Shown in pieces: positions 41,963-52,575 of a stretch of 64,000 nt of DNA. Origin of the DNA: Azospirillum sp. TSH100 (GTDB lineage Bacteria > Pseudomonadota > Alphaproteobacteria > Azospirillales > Azospirillaceae); NCBI RefSeq assembly GCF_004923295.1, contig NZ_CP039635.1, positions 144,501 to 208,500 on the forward strand, written 5' to 3'. The stretch's first letter is position 1, and each line of letters opens with the position of its first letter. The notes beneath the pieces are model-generated. The model was not told the origin of the DNA. It ran no database searches and was given only the letters and a program-made list of their open reading frames with translations. Both the position numbers and the translations under genes were made by a program.

Positions 41963-43462
41963 ATGTCGATCGAACTGGCCGGACTATGCTTCACGTCGGC
42001 GTCCGGCCTGCCGTTCTCCCACGACCATTGGCTGGTGGCGCTGTCTTATGCCGTCGCCGCATTCGCCTCCTACGCCGCACTGGACATGGCGGAGCGGATG
42101 CACCGCACCGGCGGCGCCGCACGCACGATGTGGCAGGCTTGTGCCGCGGCGGCCCTGGGCGGCGGCATCTGGGCGATGCATTTCATCGGCATGCTGGCGC
42201 TGACCATCGACACGCCGATCGCCTACGATCCGGTGAAGACGCTGCTGTCGCTGGTCACCTCTGTCGCCTTCGTCGCCCTCGGCTTCCACGTCATCCGGAA
42301 CCGGCGCTCCCCCGCGGCCATCGCCGCGGCCGGCATCATCGTCGGGCTCGGGGTCGCGGCCATGCATTATCTCGGCATGGCGGCCATGGTGCTGCCGGCC
42401 CGCATCGCCTACGAGCCCACCCTGTGGGGCCTGTCGGTCGCCATCGCCGCGGCGGCCGCAACGGCGGGGCTGTGGCTGGCCAGCCGCATCCACCGACTGC
42501 GCGAACGCGCGCTGGCCGCCCTGGTGATGGCAGTCGCCGTCTGCGGCATGCATTACACCGGCATGGCAGCACTGGTGGTGCAGGTCGATCCGATGCTGAT
42601 GACCGCCGATGGCGGTCTGAGCAACGGTCTGGGGAACGGCCTGGGCGACGGTGGGGTGTCCAGCGGTCCGCTGGCCGCGATGGTGGCGGTTGCGGCCTTC
42701 GGCCTGCTGCTGCTGGCACTGGTCTCGACCGCCGCCGACCGCCGCATCTCCGCCGCATCCGCCCGCGAGGCCGCAGCACTCCGCGTCGCGAATCTGGAGC
42801 TTGAGGCCGCCCGCCTGCAACTGGAGGCGACGCAGCGCGAGATCATCCGCCGCCTGTGCAGCGCTGGCGAATTCCGCGACAACGAGACCGGCCAGCATGT
42901 GGCGCGGATGGCGCAGATCGCCCATCAGCTGGCCCTGGCTGCCGGCAGCCCTTCCGCCTTCGCCACGCAGCTGCTGGAGGCGGCCCCCCTTCACGACATC
43001 GGCAAGATCGGCATCCCCGACCATGTGCTGCTGAAGGCCGGCCGGCTCGACGCACAGCAATGGATGATCATGCGCCAGCACGCGACCATCGGGCAGCGGC
43101 TGCTGGCCGGCAGCGGGCTGCCCCTGCTCGACCTCGCCGCCGAGATCGCCGGGACGCATCACGAGAAATGGGACGGCACCGGCTATCCCGCCGGCCTGCG
43201 CGGCACCGACATCCCGCTGTCCGGCCGCATCGTCGCCATCGCCGACGTCTTCGACGCGCTGCTGTCCCCACGCCCCTATAAAGACCCCTGGCCGCTGGAG
43301 GCCGTCGTGACCCACATGCGTGAGCAGGCAGGCCGTCACTTTGATCCCGATCTGGTGACGGTCTTTCTCGACAAACTCGACCTGATGGTGGCGATCAGAG
43401 CGCGTTTCGTCGACGAAGAGCACACTCCACTGTTGCTGACACAATTCGGCACCACGGAGTGA
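41963..43462 (+). CDS. MHYT membrane sensor fused to HD-GYP c-di-GMP phosphodiesterase
   Basis: About 499 residues. Seven membrane helices contain three MHYT-type motifs (AMHFIGMLAL, AMHYLGMAAM, GMHYTGMAAL), a proposed diatomic-gas/copper sensor. An eighth helix and a coiled coil lead to HD-GYP (HDIGKIGIPDHVLLK, then HHEKWDGTGYPAGLRGTDIP), which hydrolyses c-di-GMP. All HD-GYP signature residues are present. ATG 41963 is chosen because AGGAG lies nine bases upstream; the open frame continues to 41846. MHYT is more often joined to GGDEF/EAL. Confidence 0.88.
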   Translation: MSIELAGLCFTSASGLPFSHDHWLVALSYAVAAFASYAALDMAERMHRTGGAARTMWQACAAAALGGGIWAMHFIGMLALTIDTPIAYDPVKTLLSLVTSVAFVALGFHVIRNRRSPAAIAAAGIIVGLGVAAMHYLGMAAMVLPARIAYEPTLWGLSVAIAAAAATAGLWLASRIHRLRERALAALVMAVAVCGMHYTGMAALVVQVDPMLMTADGGLSNGLGNGLGDGGVSSGPLAAMVAVAAFGLLLLALVSTAADRRISAASAREAAALRVANLELEAARLQLEATQREIIRRLCSAGEFRDNETGQHVARMAQIAHQLALAAGSPSAFATQLLEAAPLHDIGKIGIPDHVLLKAGRLDAQQWMIMRQHATIGQRLLAGSGLPLLDLAAEIAGTHHEKWDGTGYPAGLRGTDIPLSGRIVAIADVFDALLSPRPYKDPWPLEAVVTHMREQAGRHFDPDLVTVFLDKLDLMVAIRARFVDEEHTPLLLTQFGTTE

Positions 43463-43513
43463 GGATCAGGGTTTCCCCCAATGGAAATTTTCATGACAAC
43501 TTAACGCGCAAGG

Positions 43514-43528
43514 CTAATTCTTTGTTAA
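43514..43528 (+). promoter_or_regulatory. CtrA-like box upstream of the GGDEF-EAL gene
   Basis: CTAA-TTCTTTG-TTAA matches TTAA-N7-TTAA at seven of eight fixed positions, in an AT-rich 195-base gap. It lies 130 bases before the start codon at 43659. Motif match only. Confidence 0.35.
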
Positions 43529-43658
43529 TTTTAGTAGATTTCTTTGATTCTGTTGGTGCCAACCACTATGGGGCATTAACTTTTTATTTGGCGATGCGGG
43601 AATAATCGTCTGCTCCGGCCTTCCCGCCGGTCAACGTTATCCTTATCGCTCCGGGACG

Positions 43659-46469
43659 ATGCATCAAACCCTGACCGCCGAGTTCGACTGGCTCTCGGAT
43701 TGCGAGCCCCTGCGGAAAACTGCGCTGTTCGACGCCCTTCCGGTGGGACTCGCATTTCTGGACCGCCAGTTCCGCTGCCTGCGGCTGAATCGGCGCATGG
43801 GGGCACTGGCTGGCGTCCCCTCCGCCGCCGCGTCGGGGTTGCCCTTTCCCAATCTTTGGCCCGGTGCGGAAGACACGCTGCTCGCCGCAGTTCCATCGGT
43901 GCTGGCCGGCTCGGTGGTGGAGAACATCCGCCTCACCGGGCCGGACCGTCTGCTGGTCGCCACCCTGCATCCGCACAGCGACGGCGATGGTACGGCACTT
44001 CTCTGCATCGTGGAGGACCGGACCGAACTTCAGCGGAGCAGGGCTGAAGTCCGCCGTATCAAGGATCTGCATCGCCATACGCTGGAACTGAGCGACCTGT
44101 ATCCCTGGTGCAGCACCCCTGACGGCACGCCGCGCACCACCCGGCGCTGGCGCGAGCGCACCGGCTTGGACGCGGTCGAAACCGCGACCGCGCTGGACTG
44201 GATCGCGGCACTCCATCCCGATGATCGCGCGCGTTTCGAGGCCGCCTGGACCCACAGTCTGGCCGATGGCGTCGCTCTGGAGATCGACCTGCGCCTGCGC
44301 GTGGCCGGGGATGGCGGCAGCGGAACCCACCGTTGGTTCCGGCGCCGCGCCTCGGCCCGGCGGGATGAGGATGGACGCATCGTCCAATGGTACGGCACCG
44401 ATGAAGACATCCACGAACGCCGTCTTGCCGAAGACGCCCTACGCGAGAGCGAGGGGTTCGCCCGCCAGATTCTGGACAACAGTCCGGAATGCGTGAAGGT
44501 GCTGGACATGGAGGGCCGGCTGACCTTCATGAACATCCCCGGCCTGCGCCTGATGGAACTGGACAGCTTCGACCGCGTGGAGAACCAGCTTTGGGAGAGC
44601 TTCTGGCCGCAGGATTGGCCGGAAGAGCGGAAACCAAGGCTGCGTGAAACGATCGAGATCGCCAGACAGGGCGGCACCGGCCGCTTTCTCGGTTTCTGCC
44701 CGACGGCCAAGGGCACGCCGAAATGGTGGGACAATCTGGTCTGCCCCCTGCCCGGCGCCGATGGGCGCCCGCAACGGCTGCTCGCCATTTCCCGCGACGT
44801 TACCGACATCCAACTGGCCAGGCAGGCGCTGGAGGAGACAACCGCCCTGCTGTCCGGCGTGCTGGAAAGCACCACCGACAGCGTGGTGTTCGTCGACCGC
44901 GACTGGCGCATCACCTACCGCAACCCGGCCGCCGCCACCATCCATGAGGGGCGCGGCATCCGGCTGGGCGACGACTTCTTCGCCGTGTTTCCGCAGCAGA
45001 CGGAAAACCGCAACCGGTTCCGCAAGGCCATGGCGGAGCAGACACCGGCGATCTTTGAAGAATTCGTGGTGGCGCTGGGCGAATGGACGGAAATCCACGC
45101 CTTCCCCACGGCACAGGGATTGTCGGTCTTCTTCCGCAACGTCACCGAACGCCGGCGGCTGGAGGAGGAGCGGCGCATCGCCCAGGACAAGATCGCCCGT
45201 CTGGCCCGGCTGGATTCGCTGACCGGCCTTTCCAACCGCCTCCATTTCCAGGAACGGCTGGAGCAGGCGCTGCGCGACGCGGCCGACGACCGCAAGATGG
45301 CGGTTCATTACATCGACCTCGACCAGTTCAAGGCCGTGAACGATACGCTGGGACATCATGCGGGCGACGCGCTGCTGCGGCAGGTCGCCGACCGGCTGCG
45401 CGGCTGCATCGGTCCGGCCGATCTGGTTTCCCGCTTCGGCGGCGACGAGTTCGCCATCCTGCAAACCGGTCTCTGGGGGCCGGCGGAGGCGGAGGAGCTC
45501 GCCCGCTGCGTCACCTCGGCCCTGGCGGAGCCCTTCGACATCGACGGCGCCCAGATCCGGACCGGCACAAGCGTCGGCATCGCGATGTTCCGGCGCGACG
45601 GCGACGAGGCCGACGCCCTGATGAAGGCCGCCGACATCGCGCTCTACCGCGCCAAGGCCGATGGCCGCAACACCCACCGCTTTTTCGTCCCCGAGATGGC
45701 GGAACGGCTGAAGGCCTTTCACGACCTGAAGCTGGGCCTGCACGAAGCCTTGCGCCGGGGCGAGTTCGAACTGCATTACCAGCCGCTGGTCTGCACCGAC
45801 CGGATGCGCATCCGCGGGTTCGAGGCTCTGATCCGCTGGCGCCGTCCGGGCCGCGGCCTCATCGGTCCGGGCGACTTCATCCCGGTGGCGGAGGAGACCG
45901 GTCTGATCGGCCCGATCGGCGATTGGGCGCTGCGCGAGGCCTGCCGCGAGGCGGCGCGCTGGCCCGACGACATCAGGATCAGCGTCAATGTGTCCTCCGT
46001 CCAATTCCGCAACAAGGGGTTGGTGGAGTCGGTGCGCCGGACGCTGGCCGACACTGGACTGGCGCCCGAACGACTGGAGTTGGAGATCACCGAGTCCGTC
46101 CTGCTTCAAGACGACGATTCCAACCTCGACACCCTGCGCGAGTTGCGGACGCTCGGCATCCGGATCGTCATGGACGATTTCGGCACCGGCTATTCAGCGC
46201 TGGGGTATCTCTGCCGTTTCCGCTTCGACAAGGTGAAGATCGACCGCAGCTTCGTCGCCGACCTGCCGCGCTGCGACGGTTCCACCGCCGTCGTGCAGGC
46301 GGTGGCTGGGATGGGGCGCAGCCTGGGCTTCGTCATCACCGCCGAAGGGGTGGAGGACCAGACCCAGCTTGATGCCGTTCGCCGGCTGGGCTGCCACGAG
46401 GCCCAGGGCTATCTCTTCTCCCGTCCGGTTCCGGCGGCGAAAGTGCCGGCACTGATCGCCGCCGGATAG
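43659..46469 (+). CDS. Multi-PAS GGDEF-EAL cyclic-di-GMP protein
   Basis: 936 residues, no membrane helix, cytoplasmic. Four PAS-like segments cover about 15-490, then GGDEF near 505-665 (RLDSLTGLSNRLHFQERLEQ, SRFGGDEFAIL) and EAL near 680-930 (GFEALIRWRRP, ETGLIGPIGDWALREAC, DDFGTGYSAL, KIDRSFVADL). The active-site motifs of both domains look intact, so synthesis and hydrolysis are both possible. The usual inhibitory RxxD site before GGDEF reads GPAD, so product inhibition may be absent. It lies 196 bases after the HD-GYP gene. Confidence 0.92.
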   Translation: MHQTLTAEFDWLSDCEPLRKTALFDALPVGLAFLDRQFRCLRLNRRMGALAGVPSAAASGLPFPNLWPGAEDTLLAAVPSVLAGSVVENIRLTGPDRLLVATLHPHSDGDGTALLCIVEDRTELQRSRAEVRRIKDLHRHTLELSDLYPWCSTPDGTPRTTRRWRERTGLDAVETATALDWIAALHPDDRARFEAAWTHSLADGVALEIDLRLRVAGDGGSGTHRWFRRRASARRDEDGRIVQWYGTDEDIHERRLAEDALRESEGFARQILDNSPECVKVLDMEGRLTFMNIPGLRLMELDSFDRVENQLWESFWPQDWPEERKPRLRETIEIARQGGTGRFLGFCPTAKGTPKWWDNLVCPLPGADGRPQRLLAISRDVTDIQLARQALEETTALLSGVLESTTDSVVFVDRDWRITYRNPAAATIHEGRGIRLGDDFFAVFPQQTENRNRFRKAMAEQTPAIFEEFVVALGEWTEIHAFPTAQGLSVFFRNVTERRRLEEERRIAQDKIARLARLDSLTGLSNRLHFQERLEQALRDAADDRKMAVHYIDLDQFKAVNDTLGHHAGDALLRQVADRLRGCIGPADLVSRFGGDEFAILQTGLWGPAEAEELARCVTSALAEPFDIDGAQIRTGTSVGIAMFRRDGDEADALMKAADIALYRAKADGRNTHRFFVPEMAERLKAFHDLKLGLHEALRRGEFELHYQPLVCTDRMRIRGFEALIRWRRPGRGLIGPGDFIPVAEETGLIGPIGDWALREACREAARWPDDIRISVNVSSVQFRNKGLVESVRRTLADTGLAPERLELEITESVLLQDDDSNLDTLRELRTLGIRIVMDDFGTGYSALGYLCRFRFDKVKIDRSFVADLPRCDGSTAVVQAVAGMGRSLGFVITAEGVEDQTQLDAVRRLGCHEAQGYLFSRPVPAAKVPALIAAG

Positions 46470-46516
46470 CCATGGCGTAGGGAGCGCTCCCCGCTCGGAG
46501 CGGGAGCGGCATGGAA

Positions 46517-47680
46517 TCAGACAGACAGCATGGCCGCCCAATCGTTCCGCTGCGGTGCAAACATGCCGGCATGGTGGTTGGCCACTTCTGTCGGGAAGGC
46601 GGCCGTTCCAAAGATCAGAGGTTGCGACTCTGCCGCCTGAAGCCCGCCGATCACCGACTTCAGGTCGGCAGGCGCGGCATCGACGGCGCCAGACTGCAAT
46701 GCGGCTTCACCTTGCGGCGGCATGGCTGCGGCCTGTGCCGCCGGCGCCGCTGCCGGAGGAATGGTGGAGTCCAAGACCTTGTAGGCGACACCTTCGAAAT
46801 TGTAGGTGGCTGAGAAGGTCTTGATGATGTTGTCGCGTTCCGCCTCACTGGCCGTGTAGAAATGGCTTCCCGTTGTCTTGTTGAAGAAGCGGTAGAGCGA
46901 CTTGGCATTCGGGTTGGTGCTGTCGGAGGACAGCGCCTTGTAAGCCTCTCCTTCAAACGAGTAGGTGTCTGAAGAATTGGCGATCACATTGTCCCGCTCG
47001 CCTTCATTCGAGGTGAAGAAATGCGTGCCGGTGCGCTTGTTGAAGAATCTGTACACCGTAATCGGGTCGGGCGTCGTGGCTGTCGCCGCATTGAAAGCCG
47101 GCCCCTCGTAGGAGAAATTGCTGAATTTCTTGTAGATATTATCGCGCTCACCCTCCGAGGAGGTAAAAAAATGAGTTCCAGTTGTCATGTTGAAGAATCG
47201 GTAAATCGGACGTCCTGAGTCGACAACCAATCCCGGCGTATTCTTCGAATCTCCTCCAATATCCTCGGTCACGACCAGAGGAAAAGAAGCACTGCTTCCA
47301 TCTGAATTTCCACTAATACTTATATAATAAAGCCCGCTATAATCCGGCTTAAATGACTTAATCTCCGTCGGAGCATAGGAATTCAAATAAAGACCGCCTG
47401 GACTCGGGTTGACATCAAGCAAATACCCCGACGAGTCGTACAGCGTCATGACGCGTTTTTCCGGAGGATCAAAATAAATATTATAGGTCGCATCAGACCT
47501 CATTCTGAGAGTCACGAATCGAACAAATGGAGAAGGTTGCAAATCAGACACAGAACCAATCGCCTCATATGAACTTGAGTCGCTGGGCGAGAAGGCAACT
47601 GTTCCTGCCGGAAGCTTCCAACTCTGGAAGGAGCGCGTAATTGTAGCGTTTGAACCTGGCCAGGATGGATTTCTACCCAT
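46517..47680 (-). CDS. Protein with PPC-like domain and three DUF5648-like repeats
   Basis: 387 residues. Residues 159-196, 209-247 and 262-300 are three near-identical repeats of the form YRFFN-TGTHFFTS-EGERDNI followed by YEG, matching the DUF5648-type repeat. About 50-135 resembles a PPC-like beta sandwich (SGLYYISISGNSDGSS). No signal peptide is visible, so secretion would need a non-Sec route. AAGGAGAT precedes the ATG. The 5' half is clearly richer in A+T than its neighbours, suggesting horizontal acquisition. Confidence 0.75.
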   Translation of the reverse strand: MGRNPSWPGSNATITRSFQSWKLPAGTVAFSPSDSSSYEAIGSVSDLQPSPFVRFVTLRMRSDATYNIYFDPPEKRVMTLYDSSGYLLDVNPSPGGLYLNSYAPTEIKSFKPDYSGLYYISISGNSDGSSASFPLVVTEDIGGDSKNTPGLVVDSGRPIYRFFNMTTGTHFFTSSEGERDNIYKKFSNFSYEGPAFNAATATTPDPITVYRFFNKRTGTHFFTSNEGERDNVIANSSDTYSFEGEAYKALSSDSTNPNAKSLYRFFNKTTGSHFYTASEAERDNIIKTFSATYNFEGVAYKVLDSTIPPAAAPAAQAAAMPPQGEAALQSGAVDAAPADLKSVIGGLQAAESQPLIFGTAAFPTEVANHHAGMFAPQRNDWAAMLSV

Positions 47681-48182
47681 TCCTATATCTCCTTTTGCCT
47701 AGCACACGTGATGCGGACATCGATTTATTCAAGGAAAATAACTGCGTCACGCCTATGCAACCTAAAGGCATTGTGCAAAATGGGTAAACTTCTGTCGACT
47801 CTGATGGAAGAAAATTTTGCATGCGGGCGCAGGATTTTTCGTCGCAGGACGTAGACGCCGACCATGGAAGGTTCCGAACCCGGCCCCCCGATTGACACGG
47901 TGTCTTCCATGACCATCGATGACGGCACTGTCAGCAGGTCTGTCGAGCCTTGCGATTGCGCAGCAGCTGAGCGTCCCTGCTGCTGCGGCAAACCCATTGC
48001 TCGGAAGTCACCTGCCGGCCAAGTCAGCCCGCAAACATTGGAAAAGCCGTCACCGTCCTGATTTGACGCAAGCTGAGTGCACACAGCGCTCCCTTGGCAA
48101 CACAACCACACGCGATGAGCGATGTGGCAGCGCCTCGACAAAGCCCTTACAATCCATTCCCGACCAAGCGGCCGGAGGAACA
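47681..48182. other. Intergenic region before LacI regulator, no supported gene
   Basis: About 500 bases between the divergent DUF5648-like gene and the LacI gene. Frames on both strands lack convincing starts and codon bias. No long inverted repeat was found. The left 130 bases are AT-rich and probably hold the promoter of the DUF5648-like gene. Confidence 0.55.
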
Positions 48183-49190
48183 GTGGCGGAGGAGCGGAGG
48201 CGAGCGACCGCGGTGGATGTGGCGCGGCTGGCGGGGGTATCGCAGTCTGCCGTGTCCCGGTGCTTTACCGAGGGGGCCAGCGTTTCGGCGGAAATGCGCA
48301 CCCGCGTGCTGGAGGCGGCACGGCGGCTTTCCTACCGTCCGAACGCCATTGCACGCAGCCTGACGACCCGGCGCACCAACCTGATCGGCGTCGTCATGGG
48401 CGATCTGGACGGCCCGTTCCAGCCTTACCTGTTCGAGACGCTCACCCGCGGGCTGGCCTCGCGCGGCAAGCAGCCGCTGCTGGTGCGCGGCGACCCGGCG
48501 GATGCGCTGGACGGCACGGCGATGGCCGCTCTCGACTATCAGGTCGATGCCGTGGTGGTGACGGCCGGCAGCGTGTCTCCGGCGGCGATCCGCGGGCTGA
48601 TGGCGCTCGGCGTCCCCTTGCTTCTCTATGGCCGGGCGGTGGAGGCGGACGGGGTGGACAGCATCTGCTGCGACAATCCGCTCGGCGCAAGGCTGGTGGC
48701 GCAGGCGCTGGTCGCCGCCGGCCACCGTCGCATCGCCTATCTCGGCGGACGCCCCTCCGCCTTTTCCGAGCAGGAGCGCGGCGGCGCCTTCCGGGCGGCC
48801 TTGGCGCAGCTTGGGATGCCGCTGACCGCCACGGGAGATGGCGACTACACCTACGACAGCGGCTATCGCGAGGCTCTGCGCCTGCTGGCCGGTCCCGACC
48901 GTCCGGACGCCCTGTTCTGCGGCAACGACGCCATGGCCTTCGGCGCGCTCGATGCGGCCCGCACCACGCTCGGCCTCCGGGTGCCGGACGACCTGTCCAT
49001 CGTCGGCTTCGACGATGTGCCGATGGCCGGCTGGCCGAGCTTCTCCCTGACCACCATCCGCAATCCGGTCGACGACATCGTGGCGATCCTCCTCGACATG
49101 CTGGAGCGGCGGCTGGCGGACCCCGATGCACCGCCGGTCCTGCACCGCCCGGCCCCGCTGCTGGTCAGGCGTGGATCGGCACGCCTTTGA
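48183..49190 (+). CDS. LacI-family transcriptional regulator
   Basis: 335 residues from GTG 48183, with GGAGG about five bases upstream. HTH: AVDVARLAGVSQSAVSRCFTEG, with the hinge LSYRPNAIARSLTTRRTNLIG. The periplasmic-binding-protein-like effector domain follows (FCGNDAMAFGALDAAR, DLSIVGFDDVPMAGW). It probably controls the ABC importer starting at 49356, since a LacI-type palindrome lies between. The effector may be the imported compound. Confidence 0.9.
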   Translation: MAEERRRATAVDVARLAGVSQSAVSRCFTEGASVSAEMRTRVLEAARRLSYRPNAIARSLTTRRTNLIGVVMGDLDGPFQPYLFETLTRGLASRGKQPLLVRGDPADALDGTAMAALDYQVDAVVVTAGSVSPAAIRGLMALGVPLLLYGRAVEADGVDSICCDNPLGARLVAQALVAAGHRRIAYLGGRPSAFSEQERGGAFRAALAQLGMPLTATGDGDYTYDSGYREALRLLAGPDRPDALFCGNDAMAFGALDAARTTLGLRVPDDLSIVGFDDVPMAGWPSFSLTTIRNPVDDIVAILLDMLERRLADPDAPPVLHRPAPLLVRRGSARL

Positions 49191-49299
49191 CAGGCGGCGG
49201 CACCGCAGTCACCGCAAGCGGCGGAGCCGCATTCACCAAAGCATCACAATTCCATCATCCGCACTTCACGCTTCATCCCTAAACCCTGCGTCAGCGCCT

Positions 49300-49315
49300 T
49301 TGCATACGCATGCAA
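49300..49315. promoter_or_regulatory. LacI-type operator upstream of ABC importer
   Basis: TTGCATACGCATGCAA is a near-perfect 16-base palindrome with a central CG, the usual LacI-family operator form; only one symmetric pair (A/C) is mismatched. It lies 41 bases before the ATPase start and 110 bases after the regulator stop. Confidence 0.6.
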
Positions 49316-49355
49316 CGACGCTGGCCACTTCGGGAAATGCGGGAAGTCTGCGGCG

Positions 49356-50456
<1,101 letters not shown>

Positions 50457-50504
50457 GGCGATCTCAACCATTCGGTCCACCATCGGGGAAGAAGGGGGAT
50501 TTTC

Positions 50505-51668
50505 ATGAAGCTCATGACGCTGAGGACGCTGCTCGCCGGGGCCGCCGGTCTTGCGCTTGCCGCCGGTCTTTCCGCTGCACCGCTGAAGGCCGAGACGGTG
50601 CTGACCGTGCTCACCGCCGGCGACCAGAACATGGTCGATTACGTCAACGAGTATCTGGCACCGAAGTTCGAGGCGCAGAATCCGGGTGTGAAGGTGCGCG
50701 CCGCCGGCACCGGGCCGGGCGACGGCGGATCGCAGAAGATCTACGAGAAGCTGAGCGCCGAGGCCGCCGCCGGAGCCGCCAAGTGGGACGTCGACGTCGC
50801 CGTCATCCACCAGAAGATGGCCGGCCAGATGGTGCAGGAGAAGATGCTGTCGGCCTATGTCGGCGACGTCAAGACCGGCACGCTCGCCAGCCGCGACAGC
50901 GCGCGCAACGCGCTCGGCACCGACGTCACCGGCTATGTCCTGCCGATGTTCCACAGCCAGATCGCGCTGGCCTACAACCCGGACCTGGTGAAGGCGCCGC
51001 CGAAGACCTATGCCGAGCTGGCGGAGTGGGTGAAGGCCAATCCGAAGGCCTTCGGCTACAACGGCATCAAGGGCGGCATGTCCGGCGTCGGCTTCGTCAC
51101 CGGCTGGACCGCCGCCAACATCGGCGATGCCGCCAGGCTGGAGAAGGGCCCCTACGACGCCGCGATGAAGCCGGCGATCGAAAAGGCTCTGTCCGGTCTG
51201 AAGGAGTTCAACAAGAGCGTCACGCTGACCCCCGGCAATGCCGGCACGCTCGACATGCTGAACCGCGGCGAGATCGCCATGGGGCCGGTGTGGGTGGACA
51301 TGTTCTACAGCTGGCAGGCCGACGGCCGCCTCAACCCGGCGATGAAGCTCCAGCTGATCGGTCCGGGCATGCCGGGCCAGCCGATGTACTACGCCGTCCC
51401 GGCCAAGGCCGCCAACCAGGAGGCCGCCCGCAAGTTCATCGAGCTGGCGACCAGCCCCGAGGTGCAGGCCGACGGCATCGTCAAGCGCTTCAACTGGTAT
51501 CCGGGCATCGATGCCACTTACGTGCAGCCGAAGCTGGACGCCCAGACCTGGGCCAAGCTGTTCACCGACGTGAAGCCGGACGAACTGGCGAGCAAGGGCA
51601 AGCCCTTCCCGCTGTCGGGCTATTTCACCGACATCATGGAAGCCTATGAGCGCACCGTTGCCAACTGA
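50505..51668 (+). CDS. ABC importer periplasmic binding protein
   Basis: 387 residues. A signal peptide of about 29 residues ends at PLKAETV. The mature protein is a family 1 / Fbp-like binding protein (LTVLTAGDQNMVDYVNEYL, ALAYNPDLVKAPPKTYAELAEWV, PMYYAVPAKAANQEAARKFI). GGGGAAGAAGGGGG precedes the start. The last 23 bases overlap the permease gene in another frame. Related proteins bind polyamines, iron or 2-aminoethylphosphonate; which applies is not shown. Confidence 0.9.
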   Translation: MKLMTLRTLLAGAAGLALAAGLSAAPLKAETVLTVLTAGDQNMVDYVNEYLAPKFEAQNPGVKVRAAGTGPGDGGSQKIYEKLSAEAAAGAAKWDVDVAVIHQKMAGQMVQEKMLSAYVGDVKTGTLASRDSARNALGTDVTGYVLPMFHSQIALAYNPDLVKAPPKTYAELAEWVKANPKAFGYNGIKGGMSGVGFVTGWTAANIGDAARLEKGPYDAAMKPAIEKALSGLKEFNKSVTLTPGNAGTLDMLNRGEIAMGPVWVDMFYSWQADGRLNPAMKLQLIGPGMPGQPMYYAVPAKAANQEAARKFIELATSPEVQADGIVKRFNWYPGIDATYVQPKLDAQTWAKLFTDVKPDELASKGKPFPLSGYFTDIMEAYERTVAN

Positions 51669-52575
51669 GGCCGCCGGCCGGCCCGCCACCCTCCCCCGCT
51701 CGCGCGGGGGAGACGGCGCCCCCGCCCTGCCCGCCGCCAGGATCGTTCCCGACTGGCTGTGGGGGGTGCTGCTGGTCATGCCGGCGCTGGCAATGGTGGC
51801 GTTGTTCTTCCTCTACCCGCTGGGTCTGTCGGCGGTCAGCGCCTTCCAGGGCCGTGACGGCGGCTGGACGCTGGCGAACGTCGTGAAGGCGTTCGAGCTG
51901 TACAGCCTCGACATGGCCTTCACGCTCGCCATCGTCCTGCTGTCCTCGGCGCTGGTGGCGGTGCTGTCGGTGGCCATCGGCGGCTATCTGACGCTCGGCG
52001 AGAACCGGCTGGCGGTCACCCTGCTGCGCTGGCTCTACCGCTGGCCGCTCTTCATCCCCTTCATCGTCGCCGCCCAGATGATGCGTTCCTTCCTCGCCAA
52101 GAACGGGCTGATGAACAATCTGCTGATCGGCAGCGGCGTCATCGAGCCCTTACAGGCGGCAAGCCTGCTCGACTGGCGCGGCGTGGTCGTGACCTTCGTC
52201 TGGAAGCAGACTCCCTTCGTCGCGCTGATGGTGGCGGGCGCCATGGCCTCGCTCGACCGCTCGACCATCGAGGCGGCGCGTGATCTCGGCGCCGGGCGGC
52301 TGCGCATCCTGGGCGAAATCGTTGTTCCCCAGATCCGGCCGACGCTGACCGTCGGGCTGATCCTCAGCTTCGTGACCATGCTGTCCGTGATGTCGGTGCC
52401 GATGATGATCAATCCCAACAGCCCGACCATGATCACCGTGGACATGGCCTATCGCATCAACGCCCATGGCGACTATGGCGTCGCCAACGCCCTCGGCTTC
52501 GTCTCCTATGCCATGGCCGGTCTGGTCGGCTGGTTCTACCTGCGGCACGGCGTGCGCCAGGGCGGTGCGCGATGA
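51646..52575 (+). CDS. ABC importer permease 1
   Basis: 309 residues, about six membrane helices (LLVMPALAMVALFFLYPLGL first). The EAA-loop that contacts the ATPase is ARDLGAGRLRILGEIVVPQ. About 35 Pro/Ala-rich residues precede the first helix. The ATG at 51646 lies inside the end of the binding-protein gene; the stop overlaps the next start. Confidence 0.9.
   Translation: MSAPLPTEAAGRPATLPRSRGGDGAPALPAARIVPDWLWGVLLVMPALAMVALFFLYPLGLSAVSAFQGRDGGWTLANVVKAFELYSLDMAFTLAIVLLSSALVAVLSVAIGGYLTLGENRLAVTLLRWLYRWPLFIPFIVAAQMMRSFLAKNGLMNNLLIGSGVIEPLQAASLLDWRGVVVTFVWKQTPFVALMVAGAMASLDRSTIEAARDLGAGRLRILGEIVVPQIRPTLTVGLILSFVTMLSVMSVPMMINPNSPTMITVDMAYRINAHGDYGVANALGFVSYAMAGLVGWFYLRHGVRQGGAR

Noticed and set aside
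47725..48141. Minus-strand frame in the gap before the LacI gene
   Set aside because: No RBS, no domain, mixed codon use; treated as intergenic.
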